A stretch of 64,000 bases of DNA from Gluconacetobacter asukensis (GTDB taxonomy: Bacteria; Pseudomonadota; Alphaproteobacteria; Acetobacterales; Acetobacteraceae): assembly GCF_014174375.1 (NCBI RefSeq), contig NZ_JABEQE010000019.1, positions 1-64,000 on the forward strand. Reading direction: 5' to 3'. Shown in pieces: positions 8,619-17,197 of the stretch. Position 1 is the stretch's first letter, and every line of letters begins with the position of its first letter. A program made the position numbers and the translations under genes. The notes below the pieces were generated by a model. That model was given only the letters and a program-made list of their open reading frames with translations. It was not told where the DNA came from and ran no database searches.

Positions 8619-9578
8619 ATGCGTGCCATTCGGGTTCATGAATTTGGCGGTCCGGACGCGCTCATTCTCGAAGATGTATCGCCTCCGGAACCGGGTGAGG
8701 GACAGTCGCTCGTCCGCTTGTATTACGCGGGACTCAATTACACGGAGATCTATCAGCGGAGCGGCGTGACGAAGGTGCAATTGCCCTTCATACCAGGCTC
8801 GGAAGGTTTCGGCGCGATCGAACGCTCGGCACGGTTTTCCGTCGGAACGCGAGTGGCCTGGGCCGGATACCCTGGTGCCTACGCGGAATTGGCCGTCGTG
8901 CCCGATCACCGGCTTGTCGCAGTGCCGGACGACATTTCGGACGATGTGGCGGCCGCACTTCTGTTGCAGGGCATAACCGCACATTATCTAATCGAGGACA
9001 GCTATTGCGCGCGGGCAGGAGATGTGGCGCTCGTGCATGCAGCCGCAGGTGGCGTCGGGCTGTTATTGACACAATTGCTGGCCGCGAAGGGCGTGGCGGT
9101 GATCGGGACTGTATCGTCGGACGCGAAGGCTGCTCTGGCCCGTGATGCCGGGGCGCGTCAAATCGTTCGTTACGATCACGAGGACGTCGCTGCGGCGGTA
9201 CGAGGCGTGTACCCGGACGGCGTGGACGTCGTTTATGATTCTGTCGGACAGGCGACATGGGCGGCGAGCCTGGCATCGCTGCGCCGTCGCGGCACAATTG
9301 TATTATACGGCCATGCCAGCGGCAAGGTCGCGCCCGTCGATCCGATGCTGTTGGCGCGGCACGGCTCGCTCACTCTGACGCGCCCTCTGATCGGCGATTT
9401 CATTCCCACGGCGAACGATTTGCAGGAACGAGTGGATCGCCTGTTCGGATGGGTTCGCAACGGTAGCCTGCGCCCCCTGATCACCCACAAATACTCGCTT
9501 GCGGACGCGGCGCAGGCTCATCGCGACCTCGAAGCGCGGCGGACCAGCGGCAAAACTCTGCTGCGTATCGCGAACTAA
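8619..9578 (+). CDS. Zinc-free quinone oxidoreductase (QOR/MDR family)
   Basis: Medium-chain dehydrogenase/reductase of 319 residues. The N-terminal GroES-like part (1-120) lacks the zinc ligands. The Rossmann motif AAAGGVGLLL is at 141-150, and GRGVDVVYDS-like VDVVYDSVG plus IVLYGHASG follow, as in E. coli QorA (NADPH:quinone reductase). It probably reduces quinones or enals with NADPH. It is divergent from the LysR gene and 22 bp upstream of the lipocalin-like gene, forming a small inducible cassette. Specific substrate unknown. Confidence 0.88.
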   Translation: MRAIRVHEFGGPDALILEDVSPPEPGEGQSLVRLYYAGLNYTEIYQRSGVTKVQLPFIPGSEGFGAIERSARFSVGTRVAWAGYPGAYAELAVVPDHRLVAVPDDISDDVAAALLLQGITAHYLIEDSYCARAGDVALVHAAAGGVGLLLTQLLAAKGVAVIGTVSSDAKAALARDAGARQIVRYDHEDVAAAVRGVYPDGVDVVYDSVGQATWAASLASLRRRGTIVLYGHASGKVAPVDPMLLARHGSLTLTRPLIGDFIPTANDLQERVDRLFGWVRNGSLRPLITHKYSLADAAQAHRDLEARRTSGKTLLRIAN

Positions 9579-9600
9579 CTTCTTTTGGAGGATTCTTGGA

Positions 9601-10107
9601 ATGAAAACGCATCTGCATTGTCGTTCGGCCGTTCTGCTGGCTATGTCTCTGTTGCCCGGAAGTGCGCTAGCCACGCCCATGCCATCACTCACCGGCACTT
9701 GGGAGCTAACTGCCGCCGACACCCTTTATGCTGACGGACACCGGGTTCACGGTTTCGGCGAGCACCCGCAAGGTCGCATGATGGTCGACGGTGCGGGGCG
9801 CTATGTCATCGAAATCTACCGTGTTCCTGGCATGAACTTCGTATCAGGCAACAAGGCGACCGGAACGGAGGCCGAGTTTCGCGACGCGATGATGCGTAAC
9901 AGCGTGCATTACGGACATGTCATGCTCGACACGGTGCATCATCATATCATTTTTGACGTCGAGCGTGCGGTATTCCCGAATTGGGAAGGAAAGCGGCAGG
10001 TGCGGGACTATATGTTGGAAGGTGATCGACTCAGTTACCAGGTGCCTGCTTCATCCACAGGCGATGGAACTGCGGCAATTTCGGAGTGGCGGCGGCTGGG
10101 AAATTAA
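9601..10107 (+). CDS. Secreted lipocalin-like protein
   Basis: Protein of 168 residues from the ATG at 9601, which has a strong GGAGG ribosome site; the frame is open to 9499 but that overlaps the reductase gene. It has a signal peptide (LLAMSLLPGSALA), then a lipocalin-like beta-barrel domain: LTGTWELTAADTLYADG, GRMMVDGAGRYVIEIYR, YGHVMLDTVHHHIIF and YMLEGDRLSY. Domains of this type bind small hydrophobic molecules in the periplasm. It is co-transcribed with the quinone oxidoreductase and probably shares its inducer, as inference from the operon. Confidence 0.8.
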   Translation: MKTHLHCRSAVLLAMSLLPGSALATPMPSLTGTWELTAADTLYADGHRVHGFGEHPQGRMMVDGAGRYVIEIYRVPGMNFVSGNKATGTEAEFRDAMMRNSVHYGHVMLDTVHHHIIFDVERAVFPNWEGKRQVRDYMLEGDRLSYQVPASSTGDGTAAISEWRRLGN

Positions 10108-10155
10108 GCGTTACGCGCGAATACGCCCATCTCAATCTTTGCCTGAATCAAATTG

Positions 10156-10176
10156 CCCTAATCTTCCGGATTAGGG
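10156..10176. terminator. Hairpin between the lipocalin-like gene and the convergent toxin gene
   Basis: CCCTAATC (10156-10163) and GATTAGGG (10169-10176) pair perfectly around a 5-nt loop. It sits between convergent genes and is followed on the plus strand by A-rich, not T-rich, sequence, so it is not a textbook intrinsic terminator in either direction, though a role in ending transcription is likely. Confidence 0.4.
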
Positions 10177-10240
10177 GCACAAAAAAGCCCGCGCAAATCA
10201 TATGGAACAGGATGACAGACCGTCGCATGAAAGACGGGTT

Positions 10241-10525
10241 TCAGTCGTCCTGACGTTGCTCGCGGCTGTGCCAGATACGGAGAATGTAAATGCTGTCCCC
10301 GGCGATTTCATAACGCACTTCATAGTCGCCGATCAGGAGACGCCGGACCTCTCGGTGATCGTATTGCGCCAGGCTTTCGCCGATCCGTGGGAAGGCGATC
10401 AGACGTTCGGGAGCGGCGATGAGGGCCTGCACGTTTCGCGCCGCCACCGCCGGATTATAAAGGGTAAGAAAATCATGCAGGCGCGTGACGTCACCCGCCG
10501 CTTTGCCTGCCCATCGGATGTCCAT
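10241..10525 (-). CDS. ParE/RelE-family toxin
   Basis: Toxin of 94 residues with the ParE/RelE fold signs: KAAGDVTRLHDFL at the N terminus, the central RIGESLAQYDHREVRRLLIGDYEVRYEI and the final strand SIYILRIWHSREQR. Members inhibit either gyrase (ParE) or translation (RelE); sequence alone does not decide, but the H-REVRRLLIGDYEVRYEI pattern is typical of ParE. It directly follows its ribbon-helix-helix antitoxin (TAA then ATG, no gap). Together they form a type II toxin-antitoxin module next to accessory DNA. Confidence 0.85.
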   Translation of the reverse strand: MDIRWAGKAAGDVTRLHDFLTLYNPAVAARNVQALIAAPERLIAFPRIGESLAQYDHREVRRLLIGDYEVRYEIAGDSIYILRIWHSREQRQDD

Positions 10526-10804
10526 TTATCGTACGATGGGCAAGGGCAAAGGCCGGTCCGTGGAGAGGCTGTCGGCCCAGGCCCGCATGGCGCTGTGGTC
10601 GATGACACGCCCGGCATCCACGTCCGCGAGGGCTTCACGGGTCAGGCGGTCGCGTTCTTCTTCCTGCGCCAGATAGGCGCTTAGCGCCTGTTTGACGATC
10701 CAGCCCCGCGAGCGTTCGAGCCGGTGGGCGATCTGATCGACCTGCTCGGCGAGCGCGGCTGGCACATGCGCGGTGATCACGCGGGTCTCCGGTGCTTGTC
10801 CCAT
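10526..10804 (-). CDS. Ribbon-helix-helix (CopG/ParD-type) antitoxin
   Basis: Antitoxin of 92 residues. The N-terminal RVITAHVPAALAEQVDQIAHRLERSRGWIV is a ribbon-helix-helix DNA-binding domain; the acidic, Arg-rich C terminus (EEERDRLTREALADVDAGRVID) should wrap and neutralise the toxin. It precedes the toxin gene with no gap and presumably represses the pair's promoter. The 254 bp upstream (10805-11058) hold a hairpin (CCCGAT/ATCGGG at 10915-10933) but no other recognisable feature. Confidence 0.87.
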   Translation of the reverse strand: MGQAPETRVITAHVPAALAEQVDQIAHRLERSRGWIVKQALSAYLAQEEERDRLTREALADVDAGRVIDHSAMRAWADSLSTDRPLPLPIVR

Positions 10805-11058
10805 GGAGGTCCTCCGGTTTTAATCGAATCCAATCATAGTCAATCAGCATGCGAAACGCCACAGAACTATGGGCGGACACGCTGGGAAGGAGGAAATCAG
10901 GAACGTCCGGTCGTCCCGATGCTGCGCATCGGGCCATCAATGGGATAGCCTTCGTTATCGAGGTTACGTGTGTCAGCAACGTATAGATGTCCATCAAGCA
11001 GCGACCGGCACTCCCCGCCCCCTGAATGCGCGGCAGGTTTTGAAAACCGGATGCCCGC

Positions 11059-12306
11059 TCAGGATGGCGCGCGCGTTTCGCGCCGTGGCAGGGTGAGCAG
11101 GGCGACGAGTGCCGAGGCCAGCCCGGCCGCCGCGCCGACGGCCAGCGCCCAGCGCGGGCCGAAACTGTTGGCGACCCAGCCGACGATCGGCGCCCCGATC
11201 GGTGTGCCGCCGAGGACCACGCCGACGCGCAGCGCCATGACCCGGCCGCGCATTTCGGGCGGGGTGGAAAGCTGCACCAGGCTGTTGCTCGTGTTGGTGA
11301 CGGTCAGCGCCGCCACGCCGATGATGACGAGGGCGGCGGCGAAGGACCAGTAGCCCGGCGCGATGGCGGCCAGCGCGCAGCCGAGCCCGAAGACGCCGGC
11401 GCCGGTCAGCAGAGACTCGAAACGCGGCGCCGTGCGGACGGCGCCGAGAAAGGCGCCCGCCATCGAGCCCAGCGCCATGATGGAGGACAGGACACCATAG
11501 CCCCGGGCACCGGCATGAAAGACGGTGACGGCCATGGTGGAGATGAAGATCGGGAAGTTGAGGCCGAATGTGCCGATCAGGAACAGCATGACCAGGATCG
11601 CGCGGAGGTCCGGGCGGCCCCACGCATAGCGGAACCCCGCGATGAAATTGCCCTTCCTGCGGTGGGCGCGGGCATTCGGGCGCAGGGCGGCGACGCGCAG
11701 CGTAGCCAGGGAAATCAGGACCCCCACGAAGGAGGCCCCGTTGATCAGGAAGGCCCAGCCGGTGCCGGTTGCGGCGATCACCAGCCCCGACACGGCAGGG
11801 CCGATCAGGCGGGCGGCGTTGAACGAGGTGGAGTTGAGCGCCACGGCATTGTGCAGGTCCCTCTCCCCCACCAGTTCGGCCACGAAGGTCTGGCGGACCG
11901 GCGCGTCGAACGCGGCGGCGCAGCCGAACAGGAAGGCGAAGACATAGACGTGCCAGAGCTGGACGATGCCGCTGACCGTCAGCGCGCCCAGCGCCAGGGC
12001 GAGGATGCCCATCGCCGCCTGGGTGACCATGAGGAGCCGGCGCTGGTTGAAATGATCGGCGGCGAAGCCCGTCCAGGGCAGCAGGAGCATCTGCGGCCCG
12101 AACTGAAGGGCCATGACCAGCCCGACGGCGGAGGCGTCATGATGCGTCAGCTCGGTCAGGACCAGCCAGTCCTGCGCCGTGCGCTGCACCCAGGTGCCGA
12201 CATTGGAGACGAAGGCGCCGACGGCCCAGATCCGGTAATTGACGTTTCGCAGCGACCGGAAGACGCGGGGGATGCGCAGCATGGATGATCTCGCGGGTCG
12301 TGTCAT
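11059..12306 (-). CDS. MFS efflux transporter (EntS/MFS_3-like)
   Basis: Twelve-segment major facilitator of 415 residues. Its start, FRSLRNVNYRIWAVGAFVSNVGTWVQRTAQDWLV, is typical of the group that includes enterobactin exporter EntS, and DHFNQRRLL stands where the loop 2-3 signature lies. It probably exports a small molecule by proton antiport; the substrate cannot be read. An alternative start is Met9 (12282). The last 105 bp and flank are duplicated at 6034-6147 in the chimeric scar. It is convergent with nothing nearby and downstream of the rpsI terminator. Confidence 0.85.
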   Translation of the reverse strand: MTRPARSSMLRIPRVFRSLRNVNYRIWAVGAFVSNVGTWVQRTAQDWLVLTELTHHDASAVGLVMALQFGPQMLLLPWTGFAADHFNQRRLLMVTQAAMGILALALGALTVSGIVQLWHVYVFAFLFGCAAAFDAPVRQTFVAELVGERDLHNAVALNSTSFNAARLIGPAVSGLVIAATGTGWAFLINGASFVGVLISLATLRVAALRPNARAHRRKGNFIAGFRYAWGRPDLRAILVMLFLIGTFGLNFPIFISTMAVTVFHAGARGYGVLSSIMALGSMAGAFLGAVRTAPRFESLLTGAGVFGLGCALAAIAPGYWSFAAALVIIGVAALTVTNTSNSLVQLSTPPEMRGRVMALRVGVVLGGTPIGAPIVGWVANSFGPRWALAVGAAAGLASALVALLTLPRRETRAPS

Positions 12307-12402
12307 GCGACAGGGCGTTGAAAGATCATCGTAACCGCGTGGCGGACGAACCGGCTACCGCCCGCGCGGCGAAAGCTGCCATGCCGGCAGACGGTACGGG
12401 CA

Positions 12403-12450
12403 TAAAAAAACGGGGGATACCCGGCCGCAAGGGCCGGATATCCCCCGTTT
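12403..12450 (-). terminator. Intrinsic terminator of rplM-rpsI
   Basis: Long hairpin (AAACGGGGGATA...GGCC paired with its complement around GCAA, 12408-12450) followed on the minus strand by a run of seven T. It lies about 50 bp beyond the rpsI stop, ending the ribosomal operon. Confidence 0.9.
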
Positions 12451-12499
12451 GATGTCCGCCTGCCGGGGCGCGTTGCCGCGCCGCCGGCCAGAAGGGCAA

Positions 12500-13000
12500 T
12501 CAGCGCTTGCTGAACTGGAAGGAACGGCGAGCCTTGGCGCGGCCGTACTTCTTGCGCTCGACAACGCGCGAGTCGCGGGTCAGGAAGCCGGCGGCCTTCA
12601 GGATGCCGCGCAGCGTGGGCTCGTAATGCGTCAGCGCGCGGCTGATGCCGTGACGGACCGCGCCGGCCTGGCCGGACAGACCGCCGCCCGTGACCGTGCA
12701 GTAGACGTCGAACTGGTTGTAGCGGTCGGCCACCAGGAACGGCTGGGTGATCAGCATCCGCAGCACCGGACGGGCGAAATAGGTCCCGACCGGACGGCCG
12801 TTGACGGTGATGTCGCCCTTGCCCGGCTTGATCCACACGCGGGCAACCGCGTCCTTGCGGCGGCCGGTGGCGTAGGAGCGGCCCTGCGCATCGCGCTTGG
12901 CTTCGTAGACCGGGGCGTCCTGCGTGGAGACGACCTGGCCAGTCGCGACGGCACCCTTCAGGTCGGCCAGCGTGCCTGTACGCTCTTGGGTTTCGGACAT
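12500..13000 (-). CDS. rpsI: 30S ribosomal protein S9
   Basis: S9 of 166 residues. The conserved part starts at about 38 ([19 protein letters not shown]), continues through [11 protein letters not shown] and ends in the universal Arg/Lys-rich tail [17 protein letters not shown], which reaches the P-site tRNA in the ribosome. The first 37 residues are an extension found in many alphaproteobacteria. It follows rplM by four bases in the standard rplM-rpsI operon and ends at a strong terminator. Confidence 0.98.
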   Translation of the reverse strand: MSETQERTGTLADLKGAVATGQVVSTQDAPVYEAKRDAQGRSYATGRRKDAVARVWIKPGKGDITVNGRPVGTYFARPVLRMLITQPFLVADRYNQFDVYCTVTGGGLSGQAGAVRHGISRALTHYEPTLRGILKAAGFLTRDSRVVERKKYGRAKARRSFQFSKR

Positions 13001-13004
13001 GGTG

Positions 13005-13487
13005 TCAGGCCCCGATCTTCTGGGTGTTGATGGTGTTCTTGCGGTTCAGCGCCGCGACGTCGAGCGTCTTGGGCTGCTGGCCGGCGTGCGGATGCTCGGC
13101 GCCTGCATAGACATACAGGTGCTTCATCTGCGCGCGCTGCAGCGGGCCGCGGGTGATCATGCGCTCGACCGCCTTCTCCACCACATGGCCGGGGTTCTTG
13201 CCCTCCAGCCGCTGGGTGATGGTGCGCTGCTTGATGCCACCCGGATAGCCGGTGTGGTAGTGGAACAGCTTCTGGCCGACCTTGTTGCCGGTCAGGCTGA
13301 TCTTCTCGGCGTTGATCACGACGATGTTGTCGCCGCAATCGACGTGCGGGGTGAACTGCGGCTTATGCTTGCCGCGCAGGCGCTGGGCGATAATGGCGGC
13401 GAGACGTCCCAGAACGAGGCCTTCGGCGTCGATCAGGATCCAGTCTCGCGTCACCTCTGCGGGCTTCAGCGAGAGGGTGGTCTTCAT
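13005..13487 (-). CDS. rplM: 50S ribosomal protein L13
   Basis: L13 of 160 residues: [25 protein letters not shown], the central [17 protein letters not shown] and [17 protein letters not shown] are family landmarks. It is an early-assembly 23S rRNA binder. First gene of the rplM-rpsI operon; its promoter must lie in the 215 bp shared with the divergent gene at 13703. Confidence 0.98.
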   Translation of the reverse strand: MKTTLSLKPAEVTRDWILIDAEGLVLGRLAAIIAQRLRGKHKPQFTPHVDCGDNIVVINAEKISLTGNKVGQKLFHYHTGYPGGIKQRTITQRLEGKNPGHVVEKAVERMITRGPLQRAQMKHLYVYAGAEHPHAGQQPKTLDVAALNRKNTINTQKIGA

Positions 13488-13702
13488 CTGTTTGTGTTCC
13501 GTCTGATGATAGGAGCGGTAACGGGTGGCGCGTTATCCGCGCAGGCGGCCATCGCGTCAAGCCAAAAACGGGTTTTGCGCCGATTTTTCGGGGAACTAGC
13601 CGGGTGGTATCCACATACCACATTCCGGCCTTCATGCGGAGATTGCCCATCCCCATGGGAATGTTATAGCTGTCGCACCGGCCATAGACGGGTAACCCAT
13701 AC

Positions 13703-15046
13703 GTGAAAAAGCTGACTTCCGCCCTTATCCTGCTGCTGATCATCGTGGTCGTGGGAGGGTTGGGCCTGCGGCATCTGGCCCAGAGCCAAATGGAATCAGC
13801 CATTGCCGACCTGCGGGCGGCGATCGGGCCGGGTGCCAGCTTCACCTATGCCACGGCCGCCCCGCGCATCCTGGCGCGCGGAGCGCGGCTGACGGCCGTG
13901 ACCTATCGCAACCCGGCGCTGACCCTGACGGCCTCGGAAGCGATCGTGGGCCGGGTGACCGGCAACACGATCGATGGCCAGCATATCGGCACCCTGACGC
14001 TGCGGCAGGTGCAGATCATGGAGCCGGGGGCCACGGCCTCGATCGCGTCGCTGGTGCTGAAGGGGCTGGTGCTGCCCAATACCGGCCCCGACCTGTTCCG
14101 CGCCCCCACCCCGCCGCGCCTGGACTCACTGACGCTGGATTCGGCGCAGCTGACGGACCTGCATGTGGCCGTGCCGGCCGGGCAGACCGACCTGACCGTT
14201 GCCCACGCCACCATCCGCGATTACGGGCTGGGCCGGACCTCGCACCTGGATGTGGATACGCTGGCCGTGCAGATCCGCCTGACGCCGACGCGCCGGATCG
14301 GGATCGGCCATCTGCGCATCGACGGGCCGGATTTTGCCGGGCAGATCGCCAGCCTGCTGCAATCGGGGCATCTGATCCATACGGTCGGGCGCCGCCGGTT
14401 CGACGTGTCGGCGCTGACCATCGATACCGCCAGCCCGCTGCTGCGCATCGGGCATCTGGAGGCCGAGCAGGAGGCGAGCGCCAGCCAGGACGAGCTGGAG
14501 ACCACGATCACCGACCTGACGGCCTGGCCCACCCCGCCGCAGGACCAGTCGCTGCTGCGGGTGATCGGCTATGACCATTTTGCCGGCCGCATCCATGCCG
14601 TCAGCACCATCCAGCGCCAGGCCGGGACGATGACCCTGCATCCGCTGGATATCGATGCGCCGGAGATGGGCCACATGACCATCATGGCCGATCTGGACCA
14701 GATCCCGGTCGATGACCCGGCCAACCTGCCCGAGACCGCACGGATCGTCTCCGCCACCATCGACTGGCAGGACCGCTCGCTGGCCGGCCATGTGCTGGAC
14801 GGGCTGGCCCGTGCGCGGCAGGTGGACGCCGAACCCTATCGCCAGCAGGTGCAGGCCGCGCTGGCGGCGTCGCCCGACCCGTCGATGCAGGCGCTGGGCC
14901 ATTTCCTGGTGCAGCCCGACCAGCGGCTGCGCGTGATGCTGCGGCCGCCCCGGCCGATCAGCGTGCTGATGCTGGGCGTGGCGCTGTCGATGGCCGGCGA
15001 CCCGTCGACGGCCGGCATGCTGGGCCTGTCGATCAGCACGCCGTGA
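13703..15046 (+). CDS. Envelope-anchored protein of unknown function
   Basis: Protein of 447 residues with one N-terminal transmembrane or uncleaved signal segment (about 5-25, LTSALILLLIIVVVGGLGL). The rest is periplasmic in prediction and rich in short beta strands such as LDSLTLDSAQLTDLHVAV and IGIGHLRIDGPDFAGQIASLL, similar in style to AsmA/YdgA-like lipid-facing proteins, but I do not recognise a family. A long C-terminal helical region ends in a hydrophobic patch (PISVLMLGVALSMAG). It overlaps the next gene by four bases (GTGA) and is divergent from rplM. Function unassigned. Confidence 0.7.
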   Translation: MKKLTSALILLLIIVVVGGLGLRHLAQSQMESAIADLRAAIGPGASFTYATAAPRILARGARLTAVTYRNPALTLTASEAIVGRVTGNTIDGQHIGTLTLRQVQIMEPGATASIASLVLKGLVLPNTGPDLFRAPTPPRLDSLTLDSAQLTDLHVAVPAGQTDLTVAHATIRDYGLGRTSHLDVDTLAVQIRLTPTRRIGIGHLRIDGPDFAGQIASLLQSGHLIHTVGRRRFDVSALTIDTASPLLRIGHLEAEQEASASQDELETTITDLTAWPTPPQDQSLLRVIGYDHFAGRIHAVSTIQRQAGTMTLHPLDIDAPEMGHMTIMADLDQIPVDDPANLPETARIVSATIDWQDRSLAGHVLDGLARARQVDAEPYRQQVQAALAASPDPSMQALGHFLVQPDQRLRVMLRPPRPISVLMLGVALSMAGDPSTAGMLGLSISTP

Positions 15047-15918
15047 CCCATTCCCCCGCCCCCGGCGATGGGCCGGTCCATGTCATCGGCGCCTCCGGCC
15101 GGTCGGGGCTGGCGCTGTGTCGGGCCCTGCTGGGCCAGGGCGTGCCCGTCATCCCCGTGGTGCGCGACGCCACGCGCTGGGCGGCCACCGGCCTGCCGGG
15201 CGCGCCCGTGCTGGCCGACCTGACCGGGCCGCCGGAGGCGCTGCGCCGGGCATTGGCCGGGGCGACACGGGTGGCCAGCACCGCGCATGCGCGGCATGTG
15301 CCGGCCCTGCTGGCGGCGATGCCGGAGGGGGCCACGCTGGTCTGCCTGGGCAGCACGCGCAAATTCACCCGCTGGCCCGACGCGCATGGCAATGGCGTGC
15401 TGGCCGGCGAGGCCGCGCTGAGGGAATCGGGGCGGAACGGGGTGATCCTGCACCCCACCATGATCTATGGCGCGCAGGGCGAGAACAATGTCCGCCGGCT
15501 GGCGGCATTGCTGCGCCGGCTGCCGCTCACGCCCCTGCCCGGCGGCGGGCACGCGCTGGTGCAGCCGATCCATCAGGACGACGTGACGCGCAGCGTGCTG
15601 GCCGCCTTGGCCCGGCCGTGGGACGGGCCGCATGCGCTGGTGATCGCGGGCGGGACCGCGCTGTCCTATCGGGATTTTGCCGCCATGGTGGTGCGCCTGT
15701 CGGGCCTGCGCCCGCGGCCGGTGCTGCCGGTGCCGGCGGCGGCGATGATGGCGGCCGCCTGGGTCACGCGGATGGTGCCGGGCCTGCCGTCCGTGGGCAC
15801 GGCGGAAATCCGGCGGCTTCTGGAGGACAAGGCGTTCGAGATCGCGCCGATGGAACGGGAACTGGGAGTGGTGCCGATCGGGCTGGAAGAAGGGTTGAGC
15901 CGGCTGTTCAGGAGCTGA
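15043..15918 (+). CDS. NAD(P)-binding atypical SDR (NmrA/epimerase-like)
   Basis: Rossmann-fold protein of 291 residues beginning with a GTG that overlaps the upstream stop (GTGA). The dinucleotide motif is HVIGASGRSGLALCRALL near the N terminus (GxxGxxG), and LHPTMIYGAQGENNVRRLA is a typical extended/atypical SDR segment. The catalytic YxxxK is not obvious, so it may act as a sensor or a complex I-like accessory rather than a dehydrogenase. It forms an operon with the envelope protein before it; a joint envelope or quinone role is only a guess. Confidence 0.78.
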   Translation: MTHSPAPGDGPVHVIGASGRSGLALCRALLGQGVPVIPVVRDATRWAATGLPGAPVLADLTGPPEALRRALAGATRVASTAHARHVPALLAAMPEGATLVCLGSTRKFTRWPDAHGNGVLAGEAALRESGRNGVILHPTMIYGAQGENNVRRLAALLRRLPLTPLPGGGHALVQPIHQDDVTRSVLAALARPWDGPHALVIAGGTALSYRDFAAMVVRLSGLRPRPVLPVPAAAMMAAAWVTRMVPGLPSVGTAEIRRLLEDKAFEIAPMERELGVVPIGLEEGLSRLFRS

Positions 15919-15975
15919 TCTTGTCTTGCTGAGTGTGTTTCCGAGTCTGCTTTAAAAAGCCTTGCTCGGGAAGCC

Positions 15976-16010
15976 GCTGGGGCGAACGACGGGCCTCGAA
16001 CCCGCGACCA
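15976..16010. repeat. Duplicated 3' end of tRNA-His (attachment-site-like repeat)
   Basis: 35 bp identical, apart from one base, to 17023-17057, the T arm, acceptor and CCA end of the tRNA-His gene. The two repeats, in the same orientation, bracket about 1 kb carrying a toxin-antitoxin pair. This is the classic trace of site-specific integration into a tRNA gene. The sequence beyond 16010 does not form a tRNA. Confidence 0.8.
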
Positions 16011-16108
16011 TCGGCTACCGAACTGGCAAGCTAATCTCAGGTAGAAATGCCGTCAGAAGGCTCAATCCTCATTGATGGCTGCCCGCCGCGAAGCGCAGGA
16101 AACCACCG

Positions 16109-16441
16109 TCAGGCCGCCGCCAGCGGGGCTTTTGAAACAGCCTCCAAAACCCGAGCCACGGCCTTCGGCTCCCTGTCGATCAGGAGCAACAGCGTCCTGG
16201 CCGCCTTCTCGGGCTGGCGTCGCTTCTGTTCCCAATCACGAACAGCCCCGGTCGTGAAGCCATACCGGGCAGCAAATCGCGCCTGGCTCAGGCCTGTCCG
16301 TGCCCGAATGGCCGCAACGTCGATCTCTGGCGGCGTCCATACGCGACCGGGCTCCATACGCCCAGCCACGATCTCGACAGCCTGCCCCATGGAGGCGATC
16401 AGCTCGTCTGCGATATTCGTCACATCTGCCATATCACTCAC
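16109..16441 (-). CDS. HigA-type XRE antitoxin
   Basis: Antitoxin of 110 residues with a C-terminal helix-turn-helix (about 45-75: VAAIRARTGLSQARFAARYGFTTGAVRDWEQ), in the style of HigA2/NadS. The GTG at 16441 overlaps the toxin stop by four bases (GTGA); an ATG three codons later (16432) is at a better distance from the AGAGGGGG ribosome site and may be the true start. It follows the toxin gene, the reverse of the usual order and characteristic of higBA. It is part of the insert bounded by tRNA-His repeats. Confidence 0.85.
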   Translation of the reverse strand: MSDMADVTNIADELIASMGQAVEIVAGRMEPGRVWTPPEIDVAAIRARTGLSQARFAARYGFTTGAVRDWEQKRRQPEKAARTLLLLIDREPKAVARVLEAVSKAPLAAA

Positions 16442-16773
16442 CCCCCTCTATCCATTCGCTTCAACTGCTCGGCCATCGCTGCCAGGGATTTCTTCTGTTC
16501 AGGCGTCAGGTCCGCCTGCTCGTTCTTCCCGTAGAGCAACAGCGCCATGACCGGCATCCGCTCGCTGGCGACATACCAGATGACGCGATAGCCACCCCGC
16601 TTTCCTCGCCCTGACCCGGCAAAGCGCATCTTGCGGATGCCTCCCAACCCGGGAATCAGGTCGCCCACTCGCGGGTTCTCTGCCAGCATCCGGATCAGTT
16701 CTGCCCGCTCTTCCGTGGTGAGGAGCGCATCGGCGCGCCGGGTGAAGATCGGAGTTTCGATGACCGAGTGCAT
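16438..16773 (-). CDS. HigB/RelE-type toxin
   Basis: Toxin of 111 residues from the ATG at 16773 (MHSVIETPIFTRRADALL); the frame stays open to 16845 but that would exceed the family length. GYRVIWYVASERMPVMALLLYGKNEQADLT is the family core with the GGYRVIY-like strand, and RKMRFAGSGRGKRGG carries the basic mRNA-binding residues. HigB toxins cleave mRNA on the ribosome. The gene comes first in the operon and overlaps its antitoxin by four bases. No integrase is present in the surrounding 1-kb insert. Confidence 0.85.
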   Translation of the reverse strand: MHSVIETPIFTRRADALLTTEERAELIRMLAENPRVGDLIPGLGGIRKMRFAGSGRGKRGGYRVIWYVASERMPVMALLLYGKNEQADLTPEQKKSLAAMAEQLKRMDRGG

Positions 16774-17024
16774 GGGTTTCCACATATACGGCATACCCGC
16801 ATATACGGCAATGCCGTCAGAAGCTTCCGCGTGTGCCTGAACCATTCATCGACCGGCAGGTGCTGGAAGGGCTGTAGGGCGCGCTTGTGGTCCGGTGTGC
16901 CCTGTTCTGCCCGCCAACACCTTCCGCTGTCATGACGGGTGTGACGCCAGGCATATGACGCATAGCTACAGGGCCACGACATCGGTGGCAGCCAAGCGAG
17001 TCATTTTCAATGGCGGGAAATCGC

Positions 17025-17101
17025 TGGGGCGAACGACGGGACTCGAACCCGCGACCACCGGTACCACAAACCGGCGCTCTACCAACTGAGCTACGTCCGC
17101 C
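17025..17101 (-). tRNA. tRNA-His (GTG)
   Basis: A complete cloverleaf folds on the minus strand: the extra G at position -1 (17101) paired with C73, a 7-bp acceptor GCGGACG/CGTTCGC, D arm GCTC/GAGC, anticodon stem CCGGT/ACCGG with loop TTGTGGT (anticodon GTG, 17065-17067), and T arm with GTTCGAGTC. CCA is encoded (17025-17027). The G-1 is diagnostic for tRNA-His. Its 3' part is duplicated at 15976-16010. Confidence 0.95.
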
Positions 17102-17167
17102 ACACAGCGGGCTGTCATGTAGAGAACTGGTTCCGCCCCGTCAATCGTCCAGCATGCACGAAGGCAC

Positions 17168-17197
17168 GAAAAAATCCCCTCCCCGCCGCAGAGGGGT
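17168..17197 (-). terminator. Intrinsic terminator after the aminotransferase gene
   Basis: On the minus strand a CCCCT...AGGGG hairpin (arms 17192-17196 and 17176-17180) is followed by ATTTTTT. It starts at the aminotransferase stop codon and separates it from tRNA-His. Confidence 0.75.

Noticed and set aside
15976..16050. A second tRNA-His gene
   Set aside because: Only the 3' portion matches; the anticodon and D arm are not formed beyond 16010.
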